Assembly (NCBI GenBank): GCA_015680685.1
Contig: MNCI01001848.1
Location: 142,980-206,979 of the forward strand
Direction: 5' to 3'
Source: Gnetum montanum
Lineage: Eukaryota > Streptophyta > Gnetopsida > Gnetales > Gnetaceae
Length of the DNA stretch: 64,000 bases
Below the pieces are notes generated by a model that worked only from the letters and a program-made list of their open reading frames with translations, was not told where the DNA came from and did not search any database. Both the position numbers and the translations under genes were made by a program. The first letter of the stretch is position 1; every line of letters begins with the position of its first letter. This document shows positions 55,030 to 64,000 of this stretch, in pieces.

Positions 55030-55847
55030 TAATGAGAAGTAAGTAATCCCAATGACTAAACATTCAAATCATGAGCATATGTAAGTGACCTATCATAATT
55101 TTTAGACTAGAGTAGTAAGGAAACTAGATAATTAAGCCTTCAATCATAGGTTTTTGTCTTCCAAATTATACATGTGTGGCTTTAGTATGTATGGTTAAGT
55201 GTAATTGAGGCATATGATATTGATATCAAAATTTCATCTAAACTAATTAAAGCACAAAAAAGCTATTTTTTCCTAGGTGATAAGCATATATTCTTTCATT
55301 GTTGCACATACCTCTAATTCATGTAATCATTGCCAGATCACCAATTGATTACTGCTAGAAGAAGTAACTAGGAATACTAGTAGGATTACGAGATGTTATG
55401 TGTTATGTTCAAAACTAGTAGTACTTATGCTACCATAACTATTGTGTGATGAAACATAAATAATTAACTTAGTGCATGTGAAGTAAAAGAATAAGGAAAG
55501 AAAATTGAAATTATAAAAAGCTTTAAACTAAGCTAGGTATTGTAATGAAGGTAAACTAATCTTAACCTTATTTTTTTCATGAAAATATGCCCAAGCATAT
55601 GATCACTCACATAAGATTCTAATCAATCAATCTAAGTTCATGTTACTGGCACTTGATGACAAAGTATAAGTGTTACAAAACCTAACTACAACTTTGCTAC
55701 AACTATAATCAAAATGATGCTATAAATGTGGTTGGTGGTTGCATTTATATAGGCATTTATAGTCTCTATGTCACATGGCTAACCATACATTGATTCTAAT
55801 GTCTTAATACTACTGCATTAATGTAGTCAACTTAAGACTATTCATTA
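55030..55847 (-). repeat. Element G 5' LTR
   Basis: 818 bp. On the - strand it begins TAATGAATAG and ends CTTCTCATTA. The conserved 'tatgcctcaattacacttaaccatac' word lies at about 55182-55216 (inverted). Two TATA-like stretches (ACTATAAATGCC and CTATATAAATGC) lie at 55745-55775. Its U3 (55775-55847) matches none of the other U3 types. Confidence 0.8.
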
Positions 55848-58800
55848 GTCAATGATAATGATGATTAAATGATAATAAAGAAACAAGAGAAGATAGAATC
55901 TTCTGTATATATTTTTACATGTATTATAGGAAGTATTAATTTGTCCAAATAGATATCTATTAAGAAAAATGTTTCCTTATCTAAAATAACTAGTGTTAAC
56001 TCATAGATTAAAACTAATGTTGACAAGAATGTTATAGCTGATAGTATAGATTTTTTATGTACAATTAACACAAAGCAAAAAAAATGCTAGTAATGAAGTA
56101 TTTGAGCTACTATTTTCTAATAAATCTAGTTCTTTACAATATTAGTATTTCATCACATCTTTCTATTACTACCTCAAATTATTTTCATATTTTAAAACTA
56201 AGCATGGATGTTGAAAGTGATGTAATTGTTGTTAAGACTTGGACCATTCTTACTACTACCAATTAATTTTCTTCTTTTGTTTCTTCAAAGCATCAATCTA
56301 AGGGTGTGCACCTAGTTAGACATCCTTAAAATTAGAAAGAATTTTTTTAATAAAATTTTTTATGTTTTCTACTTAGTCTTAAGCATGTGATGTACTTTGA
56401 ATTTTTGGTTATTATTAATTTTTTTGGGATCTAACACCCCTCTTTAATGAAAGGTTTACATTAAGTGATAAAGTAATCATGATGAAGAATATGTACCACC
56501 ATTTTCTTATACACCTAGAATTTCTACAAATGTTGGTATTCTAGCATATCTTTCTATTCATTGTCATCATCCAAGCCTTATCTCAACAAAATGAAGTTGG
56601 CTACATCAATACTTTTCATCATTCACCTAGCCTAATTGTTATTCTATTAAATTTTTTCTTTAGTTTTATTGAGATTATTATATCACATAGAACATAGAAC
56701 ATCACTAGCCTATCTATATTTCAATCATCCTACCTCAATCTAATTTCTCATATCTTTATTAGTTTCATCATCTAATTAGAACATTGATCTTAGGTAGCAT
56801 AACTATTTAAAGTGAGGTATTTGTTTTATAAAATCCTATATTCTTAACCATTTTTTTATATTTTTCTATCTTTCATTAACCTATGGCTTGACTTCCATTA
56901 TGTATTTTGTTATATTGTTTATGCTTCTTGAGGATTTGATTTCATAACCTTTTCATAAATATTTTAATTATGCCTTATCTTTTATAAAACATTGAATCAT
57001 TTAATAAACTTTTTTTATGCTTTTTTTAATAAGTTGGGAATTCTTATAATAAATATTCTTATTTTATTCTCATTTTTAAAAACTTCCATTATTATTTTAT
57101 AAAATATGATTGTATTCAACTTTTTGAATTTATATTTGAAAACTACTATTTACTTGGTGTTTTCTTGATAAGAGTAGGTTGTTAAGATTGTGGCATATGT
57201 TGTGAACTAGTACTTTCATATATTTCGAAATTATATCTTTTTCTAATTGTTTCACAAGAGTTATTTAATTTATTTTGCTAAGCGAACTAGAACATGATAA
57301 TATTTAGTGGACCCTTGGCAAGCTTTTCTAATTTTTAAGAAATTTAATAATTAGAATTACTATTATGAACCATTACTTCTATATTAAATTTGAAATCCTA
57401 AGTTTGGGTATAATCTAGTGTTATGTGACATTCTCTTACTATTTCTATTTAATTATCTCTTATTGGTGATTCTTGGTATTGCTTTAGTACTTTAGTAGAT
57501 CAGATCTTGCTTATTTTAGGCCTTTCAAACTTGCAAAGGTAGAATAAGTGATTCTAAGCTCTAATGTTTTGTTCTATCTCAATTTATTCTATATTTTTGA
57601 TTATGATTCTTAGTTTGTGTATTTCTCATGATAATATAATGTTAACTATAATCATATTTGTAATGCTAGTTTCATTTCTATAATAACCTCCATTCTTCCT
57701 TTGTTTTTAAACATGTCTTTGATAACATTTTTCACAACCATGACTCATGGTAAATTTGTTGACACAAACCATGCATCATGATGAGATGGTACTCCTTGAC
57801 AATGGCTAAACAATGGGTTGTGATTTTGTAAGAACTTGAAACCCACACTGAGCTATGCATTTTTGAGTTGTGATATTTATAATGACTTGTGGTGAGGTTG
57901 TGACTAGATCACCACTTGACCATAGGTCATGATTAGGAAAAAATAAGTAGTGAAAAATACCTTTATTTATGGTGACATTTTGGAATTCACCATGACTCAA
58001 CATGAGTTATGATCTACATCTTGTGATAGATCACAAATCATGGTTAACTCATGATAAACTCATGGTCTCCAAAATTCATGAATTTCATGTTATTTTCATG
58101 TCCTTAGAACCATCCATAACCTATGGTGCTTTGATTTAGGTATTCTCTAGCATTTCAACCTCTTGGTTGTAGACTTTTAGGATTAATGGATAGGAATTGT
58201 TTATAGTCTAAGTTAATCTTTAATACTTAATCCACATCACCTATGATTGTACCCTAGGTGATCTAGATTGTGCCTTAATGGGCAAGCATTATGAAGGATA
58301 TAGTTGGCTACCATACTTGATTTGTGTTACATGTGATTGTGCTTGGGCTATGATAATGAGTAAGTATTATGGAGGAATTAGCATATCACCAAGGCCTACT
58401 TGTATTGCTTGTGATTGTTCACAGGGATGATAGGGATAGGTAAAATACAAAGGATTATTTTTAGAATTTATTCTATCCAAGTTTTAAAAAAAGACTTGGT
58501 CAACTAGTTCATAAGGAGAGTCGCTTACAACAGCCAACATAGCTAAGATTCTTGACATTCTATGTAATATCATGGTCTTGGTATTAATTTTGACCTCTTA
58601 TCTCATGGATCTTTAGGTGGTATCTTATGTGTTGTATGTAGTCCCATTCTACAACTTGTTCTATGTGCACCAAGGTGGTTTCCTCTACTAGAAGATTGTT
58701 AATCTTTCTTGCATGTTTATATGTAGATTCAAGTGGCAAGAGCTAGAAGGTTGGTGGTTATTAGAACATTATTGATAGAGTTTCTTCCTTTTATTTTCAA

Positions 58801-58904
58801 TTGTACTTTCTTTTGAGATTGATGCATTGAAGAGCTTGATGTGCCAATGGATTCTATTATCAATTCTATGAGATTATATTTTTTATATAATTTATGATAC
58901 CAAT
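55848..58904. other. AT-rich region without recognised gene
   Basis: About 3 kb, strongly AT-rich to 57700, with many T runs and no plausible gene. Open frames at 55865-56071 (-) and 56084-56266 (+) are low-complexity. 57720-58090 is crowded with CATGA/TCATG words. 58235-58450 holds two or three diverged copies of a unit near 95 bp ('tgattgt...aagtattatg(g/a)agga'). It may be ancient repeat sequence. Element F abuts it at 58905. Confidence 0.5.
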
Positions 58905-59246
58905 TGATGAGTGGCGAGGTACCCCTACACTCAACCATACGAAACGAGCGTCGCACACATGATCCAGTCAAACTCTGCAGATGGACTAGTTGTGGCACCT
59001 AGATAGTTAGCCTTAGGTTGCAGTTCGCTGTCTTCCCACCTAGACTAGTTTTGCATATGTCACGTATGGTTTAGTCTAGATGAGGTGTATGATGTGTTCT
59101 AATTCTATGCTACTCCTGAAGGCAGTGGAAAATAATATTAACTAATCTAAGCTAGGAGGAAAAGGTAAGAAAATCTAATCTAGCCTAAGTGTGACGAGCA
59201 ACCAATTCCTTGATCAACCGTACACATCTTGGACTTCGTGCATGAC

Positions 59247-59370
59247 TACCACTGGGACTACCAAGCATAGGCCTAGGTACACCACTGGGATTACCAAGCG
59301 CAGATCTCAAGTACGCCACTGGGTTACCAAGCGTAGATCCTAGCTACACCACTGGGCTACCAAGCAGTCA
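59247..59370. repeat. ~34-bp tandem repeat x4 in F LTR
   Basis: Units built on ACCACTGGGATTACCAAGCG plus a variable tail ('cagatctcaagtac', 'tagatcctagctac'). Other LTRs in the family have two such motifs (for example 5945-5992), so F expanded them. Confidence 0.85.
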
Positions 59371-59790
59371 TACTTAAATGCTCGTAATCAAGTCGTACTC
59401 GTTCTGCTTCTAGGAGTTTAAGGGTGAGAGACTAATCGCGATGAGTAACCGATTCCTTGACTAGCCGTACACACCCGTGGGCGCTCGTAGCCAAGTCATA
59501 CTCACACCGCGCTATGAAAGCAATAAATAACATTAAATATATAATAAATAAATGAACTAAGTAAATGCTGCAATGATGAAGTAATCTCGATCTTTATTGC
59601 CAGTCATGTGCATGTCCAAGTACGACACACTTGAATAAAGACACCGTACAATTACATTCACCACACTACAGGCAGACATGAGAAAAAATCTAACTCTGGA
59701 GGGATCAAACTGCTAGAGCTTCGCAACTCTAAAACTAGGATTCCGAACAAGGGAGAGCCGTGTCTTATTTATAGATATGGTGGCGGACTG

Positions 59791-59812
59791 TGATATCGCG
59801 TACGCGATATCA
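59791..59812. promoter_or_regulatory. Perfect 22-bp palindrome in the F U3
   Basis: The half-site TGATATCGCGT is followed exactly by its reverse complement ACGCGATATCA. Diverged versions lie in the U3 of A (11424-11444) and D (27041-27058), and in the internal promoter of F (63504-63530). It sits about 20-45 bp upstream of the TATA box on the - strand. A dimeric regulator could bind it, but none is known to me. Confidence 0.7.
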
Positions 59813-59886
59813 TGGGGGATGCGATATCGCGTCGGTTGCGATATCTCGTACGTGATATTGCAGCCTGTGCAAACTGCATCTCATCA

Positions 59887-59898
59887 TACCCCCATGAC
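59887..59898 (-). other. Element F polypurine tract
   Basis: On the - strand GTCATGGGGGTA directly precedes the LTR start, identical to A and placed as in D and B. Confidence 0.75.
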
Positions 59899-60833
59899 TG
59901 AATAAAAAATCATCCTCAAGTTACAAGGAGAATAAGCTTTAGTGATTACACAATGGATAGGTATGGGATTATTAACTAAAAAAAGAAATGGACTAATGCC
60001 ACAGTGTGGGAAGACACAACATAGAGAAAAAATACTACAACTACAAAAATGTGGAACTCATGTAGTTCCTAGTGGCAGTGGCTCCTCCATGGGTGCTTTC
60101 CCTTTGTCACATGCTCCAAGCTTTAAAGGTTGATGATGCTAAAGAATAGCTTGGAGCTTCTCCTCTTTGGTCTGAGGGTCTTGTGCCATCCATGCTAATG
60201 CTCCGATGTTTGATGGAGTCGGCACTTCCCACGGATAGGGTAGTTGCGGAAACATTTGATTAGCTTTGACGTACCATGCCACGAACACCCATCGTTCCTC
60301 TTCATAGGCTCTGGCTTTGTCTTTGTATTCATGAAGTTCTGTTAGCCGTCGAGCCAAGTCGGTTGCAACATCTTTTTGTCCTTGGTAGCTTTCTTTTACC
60401 ACCGCGAGTTTAGAATTTGCGACATCTAATTTTTCAGCCAACTTCTTTCGCTCTGCAAATTCTGCTTCATATTTGATATGGGTGGAAGCTACCTGCTACT
60501 TGAGCTCTAACCTCGGGTGCCCTGCTATTAACATGGCTAGGTTAGCATATCGAAGGTTTGCCAACTCCATGTATTCAATTAAGTCCTGGATCTGCAGGTC
60601 TTGGTTCTTAATTTCCGCCTGGTGGGCATAGGCATAAGTGTCCAATATGGCCCCCCAATCAGTGTGCTGGGCACTGATGTTGTTGATTTGAGCTTTAGCC
60701 ATATGGATCTCCTTCTCTAGGATTTTTTTGTACATCCCCACCTGATCACGGAAATGCTCCTTCAGCTTCTCGTGTCGTTTAGCCTTATTCTGCCACTCGC
60801 TAATTTTGATGGCTGATTTTTGGCGAATAGCAT

Positions 60834-60939
60834 GTACTTCCTCCATTGAGAGGGTTTGATTTTCTTTGGCTAAATGGCTTACATCNCGTACTTCCTCCAT
60901 TGAGAGGGTTTGATTTTCTTTGGCTAAATGGCTTACATC
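60834..60939. other. Single-N assembly join with 52-bp duplicated flanks
   Basis: 60834-60885 and 60888-60939 are identical around the N at 60886. It lies in the ORF3 coiled coil. Confidence 0.85.
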
Positions 60940-60984
60940 TTGGTTAACCCGAATGAATTGTTCTCACAGCTAATGAAAGTATTT

Positions 60985-61078
60985 ATCAAGAACATTCTTT
61001 TATTTCTCCATAGAAGTTAACTGAAGATTANCATCAAGAACATTCTTTTATTTCTCCATAGAAGTTAACTGAAGATTA
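60985..61078. other. Single-N assembly join with 46-bp duplicated flanks
   Basis: 60985-61030 is repeated at 61033-61078 around the N at 61031. Confidence 0.85.
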
Positions 61079-62503
61079 TCAGCAACCAACTACTTATTCT
61101 CTTCTTGTAAGGTCCTGAGTGCCTTAAGATGCGCATGAGTTTGTGCTTGAGCTGCAGAGGCATCCCAAGTGGCCATCTCCTTTTCTTTTGCCACCTTCTT
61201 ATTTTCTGCAATTAGTTTTGTTAGTTGCTCGGTTCTAAAATTATCTAGCTAGTCTACAGGAACCAATCACAAAGGATCCCGTTGTGCTGCTTGCAAGGCT
61301 ACGAGCTGCTCTTATAGTTTCTGCACTTTAGCTTCAGCATGCTTTGCCCTTACTTCGGATAGGACCAGCTTCCCCTTTGTGGAAATGAGGTCTAATTGAA
61401 TTTTCGTTACATCTTGGGGGATGTCAAACAAGGATGTTAAAACTTGTCTTGTTTGAAGCAATCTGTCCAATACATCCTCATGTTTCTTAAGAGTCATTGA
61501 GGTTCTGACAATAGTTTGAGCATCTTGTGCTCCTGAAAGATCTACCGGTGGCACAATAGGTACATTGAAGGACTCTTTGATATGGTCAGCGACCACTTCA
61601 GCAGCTCTTGCAGCATCCTGGTGTTGCATGACCACCATAGTGGCCCCTTCACCAATCTCTAACTGCACTTGAAAAGATGCTGCATGTCCAGAGATCTATT
61701 GTGACCATCTGCTTTCCCCTCCTCCTGTTTGCATTGACAACTCACCCCATGTGCGATCTATTGAAATTGTAGGCTGGCTGGCATCATCGATGACATGGAA
61801 GAGATTGGCATCATCACGACTTCCCCAACTAACTATCTCAACGATGGCCCTCAGATGGCTCATCGACGATCTGTAGTCTTGCAGCAACGGTTGATCCTGG
61901 CCTGTGCTAGGTATTGCTTCTTGTTGTTGGCTGGGACATGTGGCTGAAGGTTGACTGGGTCCTGCAAGTTGAGTTGCAAAGGATCCAGCCATTTCTTCTT
62001 CATCTTCTTCATCTGGTCCTAGCTCTTTTCCAGTGCTCTTTCTTCGAGCTAGTTCTTTTAATAATTCATTTGGGCTTTTTGGAGGACATCATTTGTGTAT
62101 CCCCAAATGCCAGCCCACCAACATAGTTTTCTAATAAGGCAGGGAAAAGGGAGTGCCATTTTCCCTAACTTCCATTCTTCGAATCGCCTTAGGATCTTCG
62201 TCAAATATAGATGGGGAAGGTTAGCGTTAACCTTTCTCATCAACACTGCACAACCTCTTGCCATGTACGTTGATATTATTTTCAAACCTTTTGTAGGGAA
62301 GAGATGATAGGTTTCGATTTTGAAATAAACTCTCTCTTCCATTGTCAGCTCTCCAAAAGCTTTATCTCTGCCATAAGCCTTCTCTAGCCAATCCTTTCAC
62401 ACATCAAGGTTTGATCAAGTGGATAACTGAGCAACATGGGGGCCTAAATTCAGAAGGTTTAACACTTCCGAAATTGCCTGTGCAGAAAAATCTACTGTTA
62501 CAT

Positions 62504-62597
62504 CACCGATGTTAATTGTGGTGCCTTGCTCCTTATTGTGCCAGAATAGNCCACCGATGTTAATTGTGGTGCCTTGCTCCTTATTGTGCCAGAATAG
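62504..62597. other. Single-N assembly join with 46-bp duplicated flanks
   Basis: 62504-62549 is repeated at 62552-62597 around the N at 62550, in the ORF3 head. Confidence 0.85.
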
Positions 62598-62981
62598 TTA
62601 CGTTTCTTCTAAGTACCAGACACCTTTTTTAGAGAGGATAGGCCATAAGGGAGATCCTTTAAGGTGATCCCTAATAGCCTCAGGAGTGAACTCTACGAAA
62701 GATTCGAAGTTGAGTTCCACAATCACCGAAGCAATTGTGGACTTCGTGTGAATAGCCTAAACACATTCCAGGGGTAACGTGAGTTGTTGTCCCAGTTTAG
62801 GCGTAGCAGCTCCTCCTTTTGCCTGCTTGGATCATCTAGTAGAAGGTTCTTCTTGATGGATACTGAATGAGTGCACCTCCTATTCATTATGTTGTTCGGC
62901 AGGGCCTTGCCTTCTACCTCTCCTAGGTTATTTTGCTCCACCTTGGGTAGGACTCTTCTGCTGTGAACGTTTTGGGGCCAT

Positions 62982-63145
62982 CTGCAATCACACGGGTCAA
63001 TGTTAGTAAGGTTGTTTAGGAAATCAAGTTATACCTTACTACTTTCCTTAATTAAAGATCTTATGTTATTGTATGATCGTGCCCAAAAATTATGATGATG
63101 GCTCTTATAACTTAGGTAGATTTTCATTTTAATCACCCGGTATAC
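62982..63145 (-). other. Candidate intron in the ORF3 leader of element F
   Basis: On the - strand: donor-like TTAA|GTATAC at 63145, branch-like TTACTAAC (63009-63002), and acceptor GTGTGATTGCAG ending at 62982, directly before the ATG. Same layout and size as A (10268-10435). The donor is weaker than the acceptor and branch site. Confidence 0.55.
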
Positions 63146-63448
63146 TTAAGGTCATATGATTTTTGGCACAATTTGTCTAAGTGTTAGTATTAATTACCCT
63201 AATTGATGTCCTTTGGACGATGACAAATTTCAAAAAAAAGTTAGGCACTTTTCGGCAAATGTCTCTCCCCCACGACTAAACTGAACACTCCAGGTTCAAG
63301 CAGGTTTAAACGGAATTAAAATTGGAGTACCAATGCACGAGATATAGGTGAAAAAGCAAGGGTCACGCAATCACAAGTCGCAGAGAAAAAACTCAAAAAC
63401 TTCCCCCCGCGTAAATGGCCAAATGAAGCTAAGTGTTGCGGTGGAGTT

Positions 63449-63545
63449 CCTATTTATAGGAAAATAGAATGCGATATCACATATAGTACATCGCGTACGT
63501 GATATCACATGGGACACGATATCACGTAAGCGATATCTCATCCCA
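63449..63545 (-). promoter_or_regulatory. Element F internal promoter: GATATC palindromes + symmetric TATA box
   Basis: On the - strand four GATATC words (one each near 63535, 63520, 63505 and 63475) are interleaved with TACGTGATATCGTG and ATCACGTACGCGAT. They are followed by CCTATAAATAGG at 63460-63449. The LTR U3 of F has the same word set and TATA spacing. ORF3 begins about 470 bp downstream. The unit is not a nested LTR: the R/U5 words of the LTR are absent after it. Confidence 0.6.
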
Positions 63546-63560
63546 ACTAAGGTGAGACAC

Positions 63561-64000
63561 CTGAAAAAAACCGAATTTTTAATGATTTTTCTTGAAATTA
63601 ATGTGTAAAGTGAGGACATTGACAAGGATTAATATATTCAAGGGTAATTACATGAATTCAAGAGGCACTTGAATGATAATGATGTGAATTTAACAATTAA
63701 AACTTTGGCGGTTATGAAAAAAAGGGAATGTAATGGTACATTGAAATGTTAAAGTTTTGAGGGTTAATAAATGGGAAAGAATTTTATTAAAATTGAGCCG
63801 AGGGTAAGAAATTATGTGTTCTAGCTAGAGAATTAATGAAGATTACAACAAAATTACACAACCCAAAGCAGGTTTCAACCTATTATGCCCTTGTGTAACC
63901 ACACTTAAAGTGTCCGTGGGCACTAGAAGGGTTAAATGTAATCTGCTCTAACTCCACAAAACACACACATGTAAATATCACTGGAATGAGATGAAAACTC
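63561..64000 (-). other. Element F spacer upstream of the internal promoter
   Basis: Aligns in reverse complement with A 9440-9890, including 'ttcatttaacccttctagtgccca'-type words and the 'gaaacctgcttt' block. No coding content. An open frame at 63371-63625 is chance. Confidence 0.7.

Larger units (their letters stand above)
47358..55847 (-). mobile_element. Element G: old full-length-type Athila-like element
   Basis: Read on the - strand: 5' LTR (55847-55030), PBS, gag, protease, RT, RNase H, integrase, then post-pol spacer to 47358. The right-hand LTR is the 5' one. The 3' LTR is not found, since the element leads leftward into the B insertion (TSD AGTAC) and then 15585-15256. Coding is the most decayed in the window, and the LTR ends are TAATGA/TTCATTA rather than TGATGA/ACTCATCA. 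Together these make it the oldest copy here. Composition is strongly AT-rich. Confidence 0.8.
58905..59886 (-). repeat. Element F 3' LTR with expanded internal repeats
   Basis: 982 bp, about 140 bp longer than its relatives. On the - strand it starts TGATGAGATG. U3 has GATATC palindromes (59775-59860), including a perfect 22-bp palindrome at 59791-59812, then TATAAATA (59773-59766). The extra length comes from a four-fold repeat (59247-59370) and a second duplication (59195-59235 against 59440-59475). It ends ACTCATCA. Confidence 0.92.
60058..62981 (-). pseudogene. Element F ORF3, best copy of the family's third protein
   Basis: Starts at the ATG at 62981 directly after a splice-like AG and ends at the stop at 60058. 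About 925 codons once three assembly duplications are discounted. The head (62981 to about 62050) has ELNFESFVEFTPEAIRDHLK, GVWYLEE, ERVYFKIETYHLFP, ARGCAVLMRKVNANLPHLYL and MALPFPCLIRKLCWWAGIWG. The tail is a heptad-rich coiled coil with long open stretches: 61312-61668, 60496-60880 (FRDQVGMYKKILEKEIHMAK) and 60139-60441 (KLDVANSKLAVVKESYQGQK, then DLARRLTELHEY). It ends at LPYPWEVPTPSN and KAPMEEPLPLGTT. A few stops and frameshifts remain. No membrane segment. Likely a self-associating protein of unknown role, in the position of the Athila envelope-like ORF. Confidence 0.8.
58905..64000 (-). mobile_element. Element F: Athila-like element, 3' half with the best-preserved ORF3 unit
   Basis: Read on the - strand from the right edge: spacer (64000-63560), GATATC-type internal promoter with TATA (63545-63449), leader with candidate intron, ORF3 (62981-60058), PPT, 3' LTR (59886-58905). 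Gag and any pol lie beyond the window. The whole unit aligns with A 9440-12239 in the same order, but without A's deletions inside ORF3. The flank left of the LTR is CCAAT (58900-58904); the partner TSD is outside the window. Confidence 0.85.

Noticed and set aside
1-64000. tRNA, rRNA or organelle-derived insertions
   Set aside because: I looked for tRNA-like arms and conserved rRNA or plastid words and saw none. The tRNA-Asp-like strings are primer binding sites only.

Overview
The window is a plant nuclear repeat landscape with no intact protein-coding gene. Almost all of it is nested, decayed LTR retrotransposons. The organism is a land plant, most likely a seed plant with a large repeat-rich genome. 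Evidence: Ty3/gypsy elements with tRNA-Asp-type primer binding sites (the plant Athila pattern), TG...CA LTRs with 5-bp target-site duplications (TSDs), an apparent pentatricopeptide-repeat gene fragment and a plant-type FAD oxidoreductase fragment. I cannot name the species.

Layout. 1-2575: 3' pol of an Athila-like element (X, + strand). 2576-4910: a lone long LTR of a second family (C1), itself carrying a solo Athila-like LTR (3288-4146, - strand, TSD AGAGC). 4916-5500 and 12245-13440: probable host DNA, split by element A (5501-12239, TSD CTTAT), a structurally complete element with gag and a third ORF but no pol. 13441-14323: promoter-leader fragment H. 14324-15250: solo LTR (TSD TTCTT). 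15591-47352: element B (TSD AGTAC), full-length, about 13.1 kb once later insertions are removed. Three elements sit inside B: C2 (18092-21408, TSD ACTTG), which carries a captured FAD oxidoreductase gene fragment; D (21597-27781, TSD CCTAT/CCTAC), an internally deleted relative of B; and E (38009-47101, TSD TTCAT), a different gypsy family on the - strand with gag-protease only. 47358-55847: element G (- strand), full-length pol, badly decayed. 55848-58904: AT-rich, unidentified. 58905-64000: element F (- strand), open at the right edge.

The most interesting structure is in the A/B/D/F/H family. Downstream of the pol position these elements carry what looks like a complete second transcription unit. 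It consists of a promoter block with a TATA box, a leader, an intron with a conserved CTAAC/CTAAT branch site and AG abutting the ATG, and then a third ORF (ORF3). ORF3 has an N-terminal globular region and a long coiled-coil tail. The promoter block carries the same kind of motif as the LTR U3 of the same subfamily: GATATC/GTACGC palindromes in A and F, ATCGATGTGG-type words in B and H. U3 cassettes differ sharply between subfamilies while the rest of the LTR is conserved, so the LTR promoter and internal promoter seem to have changed together.

Coding regions are full of stops, many explained by C-to-T/G-to-A transitions. Four single-N positions are flanked by near-identical direct repeats of about 46-52 bp; these are most likely assembly joins.
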